Assembly: GCA_012064415.1 (NCBI GenBank)
Contig: SSNU01000153.1
Coordinates: 120,510 to 175,581 of the forward strand
Origin: Gyrodactylus bullatarudis
Lineage: Eukaryota > Platyhelminthes > Monogenea > Gyrodactylidea > Gyrodactylidae
Length of the DNA: 55,072 bases
Direction of reading: 5' to 3'
Shown here: one piece after another, positions 10,001-22,000 of the stretch
Layout: every line of letters starts with the position of its first letter
Numbering within the stretch: position 1 is the first letter of the stretch
Translations under genes and position numbers: made by a program
Notes under the pieces: generated by a model
Told to the model about the DNA's origin: nothing
Databases searched by the model: none
The model's input: only the letters and a program-made list of their open reading frames with translations

Positions 10001-13000
10001 TACTTCCCAGGGTCATAGACAAAAAGTAAGATAACGAGAAATCATACCTCTAGAATACATATATGCAATCGTCTGAACTCTATCTGCTAAACCTACAAAG
10101 ATAACCTGTTTTTGGATCAAAAAATGACCCAATTTTTGATCGATAACTTCTGAACCAAAAATGACTTCTTAATGACCAAAATAATTGCGTTGAAACAACT
10201 GTAGATGCGTATTCACAAACCATAGGATAGACAAAGGGTTGAATGAGAGTCATTAAAAAAATCCTCTGGGACTTTATGGGTTAAACTAGTTTTTGTCATA
10301 TTTTTGATGCTCTAGTTATAATCCATAAGAGGAATAGGATAAAGAATTTAAAAAAAGTATTTAAATTCTTTATGATGTGAAAACCAATGCGTCGAAAAAG
10401 AATTCTGTAAAAAATTTTAATTTATGGGTTGCTTAGGATGACAAGCCCATTCAAGAGAGAATAAAAGAAGGATTAAACATAATTAAATTTGCAAAGAATA
10501 TAAAGAATTTTAAACGAAATGATCAGCTTCTATGATTTAGATTTTATCTTCTTTTGATAACAAAATTAGGATTTTGATTCTTTTTAAAAAATTTATTATT
10601 TAAGAGAAAAAATGTAAGTCATATAATTCATTATAATGATATTACTTGATTCAGGAAAAAACTCTATTTGAACGGTAATCTTGACAAACTTCATCAAGTT
10701 TATTTTACTCGATTCTTTTTTGTCTGTTCTCTTCCTTATGAGTCTAGAATCTAGTGAAAAGAACTAGGTATTGTAAAATCATTCATTGAATAAAGAAAGG
10801 CGATACCAGGTTTATTTCGTGGTATACTCTTCAGCTCAAATCTATATACAATTTATAATAAAAAAAACAAGAATGAATTTGATTGAACTTCCTCTGAGGC
10901 TAATGTGTCTGTGCATTATCAAATGTCTCTGAATGTTTAAGTGTCTAGAGAATTTTCTTTGGATATTTCCGGTTTGAATTTGTAGAGTATTAAGACGTTG
11001 AGCCAATAAGATTCATTTTATTTATTATCTTTTTTATTATATAAATTTGGATTCACTAGCTAAAAACTATGCCACGAAATAAAGCGATATTCTTATTTAT
11101 GAACATGATATCGACTTTCTTAACTCATCAGTTGCTCAGATTAAATCAGTATCAAAACTTCTCAGTCTGAGAGTCGTGTATGTTACGAGGACTATCGACC
11201 CCTCCCCAAACTACTGAACTATACAATGTATACTATAGTATTTCTTTCCCTGAAAGAAAAATAAAATTACTCTCTGAAGGATAATTTAGATTTATCATCT
11301 TCTGTCATCGATTAGTTTCATTATTAACTTCATCACTCCCCTTATAGAGACCATAGGGAGCTATTAAACTTTAGGCTTGAAATTTTTACTGTTTTTAAAG
11401 AAAAATAATGATCAGCAGTCACAGTTAGAAAAGAAATTAAGTGCGTGTAATAATGCTGAATGAGTGATCATCACCTAGTCGATTTTTTACCATTCTTATT
11501 GGACTAATATTAAATTCCCAAATTCACATCTACTAGCTTTCTATTTTGCCTTTTTCTCATTAAGATTTGAATCGAATTAATTTGAATTTAATATTTTCAG
11601 CAATGAGAAGATATTGATAAAGCATCAAAAGGTTAGATTGGAAGATAAGACATACATCATTAAAAATCAAGTTTTTCTATACCTAGATATGTTTTTATCA
11701 AATCATAACTTTTGGTATCCAATCAGTGATCAATCAGAACAATTTTTAATGAGGGTAGGTTGTTGATTATAAAAATCTTGAACTATTCTAATCAATACTA
11801 ATAAAAACCTTATTTAATCAGATATATAATGCTTTGAAACCCTCAAAGCTAGGCTTAAAATCAACAAACTCTTCAACTTCTTTCGCGGATGTACATCTGG
11901 CAGAAGGTAAATATTTTTATTTTTGAATTCAGTTACTGAATCAACCAAGGGAGAAATGACGGAGTTTACATTAAAAGTTGGAAAAAATACATTAAAATTC
12001 GGTGTTAAGCAACAAGATACGGATAAATGGCGTGAAGCTCTCAAAATTCCTGTGAACTATTCGGTAATCAATTTTTTTCTTTTACATAATATTGTAGAAA
12101 AGCAAATTTTCGAAAATAAATATTATAGTATCCTTTTATAGCAAATTATTTTTCAATATTATAGCAAAAATTAGTATTTATTTTACTAATACTACGTTTT
12201 ACAAAAGAAAATTTCATTCTTTATTAGCAAATAAGAAAATTTCTTCGTGTATAACAAATAAATGAAAATATAAAGGCTTATCAAAGGCTAATGAGAAGCT
12301 GAGAAATTTTGGTTCTAAAAAATCATTACTAGAGCTACTAAAATACGTTTTTCCTTATTTTAATCGTGATGGAAAAATAGTCTAGACCTTAAATCTGGAG
12401 AAACCAGGATATTGTTTTTACTGAGAAAAATTTGCTACATAACAGTCCAGAAAGAACCATGATAAATATGAATTTGATAGCAATGAAAAAGAATAAAAGT
12501 CCTTATTTATTTTGATCGATCCCACTCATCGGACAAAAAATTTTTCTTTAGATACAAGAAATTATTTTCTCGAACCAAAATTTCTGATTGGCTTTGAATT
12601 TTTCTTTTGACAAGCCTTTATATTTTCATTTGTCTGTTAAACACGAAGAAATATCACTTTAAAAAATAAAAATTTTTTGTTACAAATAGTATCAGTAAAA
12701 CACATGTTAATTTGCTCATTTTTGCCATAATATTGAGAAAGAACGTTATTTATTTTCGAAAACTTGCTATTTTACTGGTCTTTCTAGCAATGACTTATTT
12801 TATTCTATCTATCATAATAATGTACTAACATGGTGACCGAAACGTTTTTGGACTTGAAAGAAATTTAAAATCTATTTAAATTCAAGGAAACGAGAACTAG
12901 AAAAAAATTTCTCACAAGTCCAATAACTTGACTCTCAATTTGTACACAGCGAGTAATGAGCAGGGCAACCCAAAATATGACTTGATAATTTCAAAATATG

Positions 13001-16000
13001 CTCAAATAATATACACATTATTTTCGAAAAAAATATGACTTTATAATAGGGATATTATCAAAAACTACATAGGGGTAGGGAATTTATCAAAACTTACATG
13101 TATATTTACAAAATTTACATGGTCTATTCCGGATATATTATCACTTCCTACATGACTAGTTATCACTTTTAAAATGGTGTGTTCCATTAATAACATTATC
13201 TACATATCCCAAGGTCTTAATTACAAATACTACATAGATTTATCAAATTCTACATGTTGATTGGTTAATTTTTTCAAGGGCTAAATGTTAATTAGATGTT
13301 TCCTATTATTATAAATTTTTCAATCTTAATATTTTTTTTTTGTTAGACAATATTTATTTAAAAATAATTATATACAAAATAAATAAAAATGATAAATAAA
13401 TTAATATCTGCATGAGTTCAAGGATTACACACTAGGACACTTTTAGAAAGTTTTTGCAATAGGATCTTGATCCAAACATTTTCTGGATAGGAATTTTGTG
13501 CTGATTTCAGATCTGTAATTATATTTTCTATTGTGTTTGGTTTTCAAGAAAAATTGAAAAAACCGAATTTGAGAATTTAAAAAAAAAACAACCAGAACAC
13601 TTGGTGAAAGAGTGAGAGAACACTTAAGGCCGAAGTACAACAGTGCAGTCCAACATCATATCCAAGCAACAGGACACAGCGCAGATGCTTCTAATTTTAA
13701 GATCCTCTATCAAGTTAATCCAAGTGAATCAAGTAAAGTGAGACAAACCAACATTTCATCACCAAGTTGAAACCAGATTTGTGCGTCCAAAAAGAATTGG
13801 CAAGAAAATTGGGATTCAAGGGTCGAGATGTTCACAAAAAGCGCAAACAAATCGAGAAAATAAGTAAGATTCTTGAACCCACAACTTTTTCTTCTCCCCC
13901 CCCTTATCCTCTACGCAAAATGAAACTATATGCAATAATGAAAACAACGAGAAGTTGGCTGGAGCCGATAACACTGTGTGTCAAAAAAATAGGTCTCGGA
14001 GTAATAGGGTTTCAAGACCATATTCTGATGCAAAATTTGACGCTGATTCCGAATCTGGTCTCAGAATTCCGTTATCATGCTTCGTTTGGGAGAAAATCTC
14101 AAAATTTCAAAAATGCCATTTTGCATATAATTGAGCCTCAAAATTACATTAAATTAAATTTGAAAATTAATTATACCGGAATAAAATTAACATTAATTAA
14201 TAGAACAATAAATTCTGCGTCGATTGATGTATGGCAAGGCTACGCAAATATTTGTATTACGCGGGAAATCACAAAATGAGTACTTGAAAGTCCCAATTTG
14301 TGTGAAAAAAATCAAGAAATTTTATGACTTTCTATCAACTTACAGGCTTATTAAGAATAAATTCCAGAATGTTAAGCATGGATCTAGATCAAAATTTTGT
14401 GCTCTTTCGAATGAGACTATTTTCGGAACGATCTGACTTCATCTTCTTGCCTTAATTCAGGGTTTCAACTGGTTAGAGTTATTTCTCACTAACTTAGTAG
14501 ACATCTCCTCTTGAAGGCTTTTATTCTCTATTTATCAACTTTAACCGGGTATATAGACTAAAAAATTAATTAGAAATTCAGAAAGTGTTCTTTATAATAC
14601 CTTGAGAGATTTGTGAGCTTAGGGATCGACACAATCCTACAACAAAGCACCGTTTAATAAGTTATAAAATGCATTTTATTTTTTAGACCAATGACGTTTA
14701 AGCATTCTTGTGGCCAATAATATGTTGATGATTCAGCATTTTTTTCTCACATGCTTTATTTCAATCCCACGTTATTCAGAATTTGTTAAAATGGATCGTA
14801 TTTTCCAATGTGCTAATGATAAAAACAAATTTTGCTATTGATAATTTAATAGCGAAATATAACGTTTATCACTATAATATACGTCTGTCTTCTCTGACCT
14901 TCCTTATGAGTTTAGAACCAAACGAAAATAATAAAAAAATAATTCAAACAAGATTTCAATTACTCCAAAAGTTTTAAAGTGAAAACTCAAATAAATTAGC
15001 TACGATTTGATGTATCTCTTACCTTAATTCGAGCGGTAGTGTATAGAATAGTAATATGACCATAACTGAGTGTGGGATTAAAAGAGGTAAAAATATACTA
15101 GAACGATACAATTTTGTAAACTCTAACCGATTTTTTCAGAAAGAACATAACATTTTGATCTAGAAAGTCGAATAAAATATTTAAAAAAGTTCTTCTTCTT
15201 GAAAGATATGAGCGTTTGAAGTTAAAATTTATGGAGAAAATTAACTCCAAAATCAAAAAATTTTCGAATAAAAAGTAGCTGGAATGCGCAATTTTTTGTT
15301 TTAGGCGACACTCAAGATATCATTTGATAGAAAATTTAATTGTGATTCTAATTGCGCCTAATTAGTTAACTGAATTTTTTATTTTAATAAAAATTTAATT
15401 GTTTGAAATAATTTTTTTTTAATTCTCAAATTCGGTTTTTTCAATTTATTTTGAAAACCAAACACAATCTAGAAAATATAATTACATATCTGAAATCAGC
15501 ACAAAATTCCGATTCAGAGAATGTTTGGATCAAGATCCTGATGCACATAGTGTCCTACTTAGCAACATTCCATCCGAAGAAACTTTCAAGTCTATAAAAC
15601 GAGTTCAATGCAAAATTTTTAGAATCATTCTCGATATTTTTTAAACTTCTATAAGCTGTCTGATAAGTGATATCAAATCCTTCTTGGCTTTTCATCAAAT
15701 TTATACAGTCTTAAACCAGGTACATTTTCTTTGAATATCTTCATTCTATCTGAAATAACTTTTCTTTTCATAATGTTTTTCTGAAAACAAGTTTATGAAT
15801 TTTTCTTACTTCGTCTCAATTATGCGGTAGTTGGGCACTCGCATAGAAACATCCATCTTTTCGTTTATTAAAGCGAATATTGAACGAGCATTTGGGATCA
15901 GTACACATTACGCTGTGGAATTTTTGACTTTATATGGACGTTTAATGCTTATAGAATAAGCATCTAATTCATCTTTGATTTCAGCTTTAGATGAGTATCT

Positions 16001-19000
16001 AGAGTTCACTAGGTATCAAATAATGGCTGGTAAAAGGGTGCATCTAATTAACATTTAGCCCTTGAAGAAATTAACCAATCAACATGTAGAATTTGATAAA
16101 TCTATGTACACTAAACTTCCTAGAAAATGTATTATCCGAAAAATAATCGATCGAAATATTTCTACCTGGTTACTCATGAGTACGACCATTAATTTTCAAA
16201 AATATTTTTAGAACCTCATGTGTTCTGAAGCGCCAAATAAGGCTTGAACTTCACGATAAAATAATAAAAATTTGTATTTTGGCTAATATCACTATGCTCT
16301 TGCCTCTAAACCTTTTTTCATTAATCTAGCTCCATTAATAAGCGAAATATATTTCTTTCGTTCTACATCAATAAAAATAACTCCATCCGATGCAGGATGA
16401 AAAGTTGTTTCATTTGCCCAAATTTTATGCATCAATATCATCGGTGAAAACTAGACGAGTTCAAAGTTGATATGATCGGGATTTTCGTTTTCAAATGAAA
16501 ATCGATAAAATTCCATTTTTAATCTGACCCCCGTTTTTTCTTACCGATGACGTCATATCATGTAAGCTTCGCCATGTTGGGAGATAAATCTGAAAAGGGG
16601 CAGAGAGGAGGGTAATTTTCCACATAAAGTGCACAGGTCGAACTGTATTTGTAATTAAGACCATGGGATATGTAGATTATGTTATTAATGGAACACACCA
16701 TTTTAAAAGTGATAACTAGTCATGTAGGAAGTGATAATATATCCGGAATAGACCATGTAAATTTTGTAAATATACATGTATGTTTTGATAAATTCCCTAC
16801 CCCTATATGTAGTTTTTGATAATATCCCCTTTATAATATGACTAAAAACTAATAAGAATTTACAAGTAGCATGGTATAAAAATGATCGGTATAATAATAT
16901 TATGGACTATTGTGCAATCTGAATGAGAATTAATAAACTCTGATTGGTTACAAATACAGATGATATTTTTGCTTATTACTATGTATATAAATTTTACTGT
17001 GAATCTGGAGACTAATATTAGTCTTAAGACTCCCTAATTAGCTAGGGAATCTGGATATTCGCTTTCTAGAATCGCTACTCGACTCATTCATTGTTACAGG
17101 GAATCTAGAAACTCAAGGAAGTCTTGAGAATCCCTACATTTCTAGGGAATCTGGAGACATGATTCTTTAGACTCCCTTGAGTTTCTAGATTCTAAAACGT
17201 GCAATCTGGTTATGCCTTGAATTCTCTTTATAATCACTTATTTGATTACACTAACATGAAAGAAAATTTATATTTCAGTCTTGGGATAAATTTTATGACT
17301 CGTCGTAAATTACTAATATGACTTATATGAACCGTAAAATTTTGAAATACCGTTTCTTGAATATTATGAAACCTTGGTATTTTAACATATGTAAAAACAT
17401 GACTTAATTTGCCTCGGTTATGAGTTCAGAATTGAATAATTTATTCTAATTATGCAAAAGTTAAAAAATTCAATACTATTTTAGAAAAAGATTAACGACA
17501 CATCAAAATCGACAACTCGCATAGCTCAAGAACTCTCAGATCTCATAGTCTATTGTCAGGCTAAGCCTTTTCGTATCGAGAATATTGACAAGACACCAAA
17601 AATTATGTCTTCATTTAATGAGAAAAGTTTCCTAAATGCTGCCGATGTATCCAATATCTACAAGAAAGTAATTTCCGAGCGAACAAAAAAGTACAACGAG
17701 TTAGTTTGTGATAGACTCTTGAAATACTTTGAAATAATTCTTTTGAAATTTCAACTAGATATTGTGAGCGACATTTTGCTCGAATTTATCCAGCAGGTCT
17801 TAGATTTGATTCAAGTAATTATGATCCAATACCATGTTGGGCGGTTGGCGCACAAATGGTTGCCTTAAACTTTCAGACTCCCTCCAGATCAATGCAATTG
17901 AATGATGTAAGTTAATTTACGATATTTATTTATGTATCTACTCTTAAGTAAAATTTGAAATTTATAAATTCTTTTTCTTTAAAGATTTTAATACAAATAA
18001 TTTTTATGGTAACATTAATCTTGGTCATCTTTAATACCTAAAGAATAATATAAGTTGTCAGGTTTCATAAACTAAATTGTTGTTTTCACTTCAGGAAATA
18101 GTTGAACAACAATTTATAACTGATTAAAATAAATTGAAATATTGGTTAGAATTTATTCTAATTCTACTCAAAGTAAAAGTAAATTCTTATAAACTCAAAA
18201 GTGGTTTTATCATTGAAGAGAGATCATTTGAATCATATTCTTGTTCATTTCATAAATTTCTTTTCAATTATTCATCAGAATAAATCTCCAGTTGAACATT
18301 CTAAACGAGAATGACATTTTTTTCTCGGTAAATTTTCATTCAAGCAAAAATTCTCTCATCAACTTGAATACTGGGGAAAATTATTCAAAGATACTGGGTG
18401 GACTATTCCTCTTGAATAAATCTTTTACTCGGGAATGTTGTTGGGAAAGATTTGTATTTTCCAAACAAAGTTGGCCTCATAGTCTGTAATTGATTTCGAG
18501 GCAGTGCTTGAAAAGTCCCTCAGTGATATTTCTATCACATATCACTTTAGCAACTCATTATTATTTATTTGAGCATCAGAAAATACTTCGTAAAAAAATA
18601 ACCCATTCTTTGATTGATGACTTCTAAACCAAAAGTAATTGCATTAAAACAACTGTAGATTCATATCCACAAACTATAATAGGCAAAAGATAGAAAACGA
18701 GTTATGAAAAAAGTTCTCTGGGACTTTAAGGATTAAGGTTGATATCTAGTTTCCATTTGAGTAAAGCTGATAATTCGCTTGCCAATCCATGCAAAATTCC
18801 ATATAAATTTGCAAGAAGCACTAGGATTGACTTGATAGTGTAACTTGAGGTTTGAGTCACCTTTTTGGTGGCCTGAGTCCCTGGTATAGTTTTCTAAGGG
18901 GATTTCAGGCCTAGGATCAAAATAAGTTTTAGTTTTTAACGTGAAAATTGAAAAATATTAAAACTGGTTTGAAAATAGAATCTAAAATTTTTCTTTTTAA

Positions 19001-22000
19001 ATAATTTTTTAGAAAACATTATATTTGAAGATAGGTAGGTAATATCTAATAATTTGGTATTTGATCAAATAGACGGATTGTATTCCAGAAATAATTTTTT
19101 ACATCTGCACAGCAAGAAAATTCTTTAAAAAATTTTTTCGTGGTTATTTAGTAAATATTCAATATCTTGACAAGGATTTCAATTGTTTCTAGAATAGAAA
19201 TCTATAGCAATAATTTATTGCATGGAAATGTCCTAATCTTGAAAATGTTTGACATTTAATTTATCCGTATCTATTGTTTCTGATATTTTTATCTTTTTGT
19301 GTCACAGGTAAAAAAATCCTTGCTTTTTATCTAACTAGACCTAAAGTTTTTGTCTAAATAAGATACCTTTTTCTTGACAATTTTTTTCAGTTTACCTATA
19401 GAAAACAGACCCATACCCGTCAGAGTTTATTGGCCTCTGATCTGATTAAGAAGGTTTTGTAAAAAAAAATTAACTCATGAGTTTGTCTGCTTAGCTAGAT
19501 CATTATAAACATGAAGATAAGAATTTACTTTTTTTACAAAATACTCAATATTTTTTTCTCAGGAAAGTCAGTAAAAAATTTATTTTTCGAATTCCAAGAT
19601 AAAAAGAGCCAATAAGTCGTGGAAATTTAAAAAAATTCAAACTGACCAAAATTAGACCGTTTTCAAATTTTGAAAATGCCCCGAGTTTCCACTTTTTCAA
19701 GTTTTGACCTCAGAACTTTTATCAGCAATAGACAGAGAATTCGAGTTCGGCTGCAGAAAATCTAATTTTAATAATATTGTGGTAGATTGAAATATTTGAA
19801 TTCATTGATTATCACGAAGGGGAATGATCCAAAATTTAAAAGCTTAACTTTTTCTTGGAAACAGTAAAAAACTAACTTTCTAAGGTAACTTTCTACCTTC
19901 TCGAAAACTAAATTTTTTTCCTGACTTTCCTGAGAAAAATATTGATTTTTTTGTAAAACAAGTATCAAATCGTCTCTTCAAGCTTGAAATTTTTATGTTC
20001 ATAATCGGGTTCTTTGACTAATCGTAATCCTAAAAATCAACTTTTGATCACTCTCTCACTTTTAAATCAACAAAAATTATCAACTCAAAGTTCAAAAAAA
20101 TGGGAATCCGGCGCCATCGCTAGATGGAAAAAGTATACACGAAAAAACTTTGACAGCTATCAAAAACAGATTTTACAAGATTGTAACCATAATTGTAAAA
20201 TATATATCATTCAGCACAGGAAAGAATAACCATAACTGCAATTATTAAATTTCAATACGGGAAAAAGTGACCATAAATAGTGCAATATTTACATATTATT
20301 TTAGAGTAAATTCCAATATTAGCGCACTTTAAAGGTGTTATTCCAAAATTAGCGCATATATTTCCAATATTAGCGTATTTAAAAGGTTTTATTCCAAAAT
20401 TAGCGTATTTAAAAGGTTTTATTCCAAAATTAGCGCATATTTTTAAAAATTATTCCAAAGTTAGCGCATATTTTTAAAATTTATTCCTAATTTATTACCA
20501 TATTTTTAAAAATGGTATATACAAAAAGAAGGTTTTAAAGCCGTATTCATGTAATAAAGTAAGATTAATACTTAACTTCTTGAAGGTTTATAACGAAATA
20601 AAAACAAAAGAAATATCAACTCTTGTAAAAAGTTCTGTTAACTCATTCAAAACCATAAAACCTAAAGAAATTCAAAACTTCCTTCAAGGAGAGCATGGGA
20701 CTACCTCAAACTACAAAAATGCCTGGAGAGCCTTATCGCAAGCAAATAAAAAATGCCATGAGCTTTATCGAGTTTTAACAAACTACAAGAATTTATTGAA
20801 TGGAATGTCCGTATTGGATCCGAATGTGATATTGTGATAAAACAAGATCAAGGGGGTAAATAACCTTTTTATTATGAATAATCTTAATTTTGCAATCATT
20901 TTACTTTGGAATAAATTTTAAAAATATGCACTAATTTTGGAATAACACCTTTTAAATACGCTAATTTTGGAAAAAAATAAAAAAATATGCCGCATTAGCA
21001 GAGGAACAACTCGCCAATGATGACCCAACCCCTCCCCATTCGGCTAACCCCAGACCAACGTTAAACCCAACCCAAAATGAAAACAAGACAACATTGGTGC
21101 CCAACAACAACGATCACTCCGCATTAGCAGAGGAACAACTCNNNNNNNNNNNNNNNNNNNNNNNNNNNNNNNNNNNNNNNNNNNNNNNNNNNNNNNNNNN
21201 NNNNNNNNNNNNNNNNNNNNNNNNNNNNNNNNNNNNNNNNNNNNNNNNNNNNNNNNNNNNNNNNNNNNNNNNNNNNNNNNNNNNNNNNNNNNNNNNNNNN
21301 NNNNNNNNNNNNNNNNNNNNNNNNNNNNNNNNNNNNNNNNNNNNNNNNNNNNNNNNNNNNNNNNNNNNNNNNNNNNNNNNNNNNNNNNNNNNNNNNNNNN
21401 NNNNNNNNNNNNNNNNNNNNNNNNNNNNNNNNNNNNNNNNNNNNNNNNNNNNNNNNNNNNNNNNNNNNNNNNNNNNNNNNNNNNNNNNNNNNNNNNNNNN
21501 NNNNNNNNNNNNNNNNNNNNNNNNNNNNNNNNNNNNNNNNNNNNNNNNNNNNNNNNNNNNNNNGATGAGAACCGACGAAAATAAAGAGCTCATATTCACC
21601 CAGAATCTATTTTCGTCTTCTACCTACAAAATGCAAGACATTAGTCAGCAAAATGATAATATATTCGCGGAAATCAGGAATCTAAAGCAAGACAAAAAAT
21701 ATGCGCTAATTTTGGAATAACACCTTTTAAATACGCTAATTTTGGAAAAAAATCAAAAAATATGCGCTAATTTTGGAATTTACTCATTATTTTAATATAT
21801 TGCATTACAAAAAGGAACCAATTAGTGAATTTTAGGGGTCTTCAAATCCAATATAAAAAATTTACAAAAACTGTGTTTTTGCCTACCACTATAACCATAT
21901 CTGCGAATGGGAATGTCCGAGTCACCAATTTTACAAACACCCCCAAATTCAGATAAATTCTATGTGGGAAAAACTAGTTCAATTATCGTTTCGAATATTT

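Larger units (their letters stand above)
13433..15557. repeat. Nested inverted-repeat element inside the MULE
   Basis: Arms of about 150 bp (13433-13583 and 15412-15557) start TAGGACACT and end AGTGTCCTA, with shared blocks such as AGGATCTTGATCCAAACATT and TTGTGTTTGGTTTTCAA. No target duplication recognised. It encloses sequence of distinctly higher GC (13590-14090). Confidence 0.65.
13049..16828 (-). mobile_element. MULE-like DNA transposon, decayed
   Basis: Termini GGGATATTATCAAAAACTAC (13049) and the inverted GTAGTTTTTGATAATATCCC (16809-16828) begin TIRs of about 260 bp. The right TIR is split by 16110-16645. A 10-bp duplication CTTTATAATA (13039-13048 and 16829-16838) flanks the element. 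Minus-strand fragments at 15830-15945 look like the zinc-binding domain of Mutator-like transposases. TSD length, long TIRs and this domain support a MULE. In PLC intron 12064-17484. Confidence 0.8.
20304..21785 (+). mobile_element. MULE-like element with repetitive TIRs and assembly gap
   Basis: Ends GAGTAAATTCCAA / TTGGAATTTACTC are flanked by an exact 9-bp duplication ATTATTTTA (20295-20303 and 21786-21794). Subterminal arrays of ATTCCAAAATTAGCGCAT units (about seven at 20309-20487) are inverted at 20920-20990 and 21705-21780. Inside are a transposase fragment and a higher-GC coding repeat running into 422 Ns (21142-21563). A 9-bp TSD and the protein fragment indicate MULE. Confidence 0.82.

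Noticed and set aside
17691..17758. A frameshift in the Y domain, possibly from a 14-bp tandem duplication (TTTGAAAT repeated at 17728 and 17742)
   Set aside because: Removing a 68-nt GTACAA...CAACTAG intron gives exactly the conserved spacing to the R-I-Y-P motif, whereas deleting 14 bp leaves about 20 extra residues.
17605..17868. A stand-alone 87-residue protein
   Set aside because: It is the Y-domain exon read through its intron into the wrong frame.
20309..20487. CRISPR-like array of regularly spaced repeats
   Set aside because: Spacers are just variable AT tails, the repeats are inverted at the other end, and a 9-bp target duplication identifies it as transposon TIRs in a eukaryotic genome.
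21114..21599. Open frames through the N run
   Set aside because: They exist only because unknown bases are translated as X.
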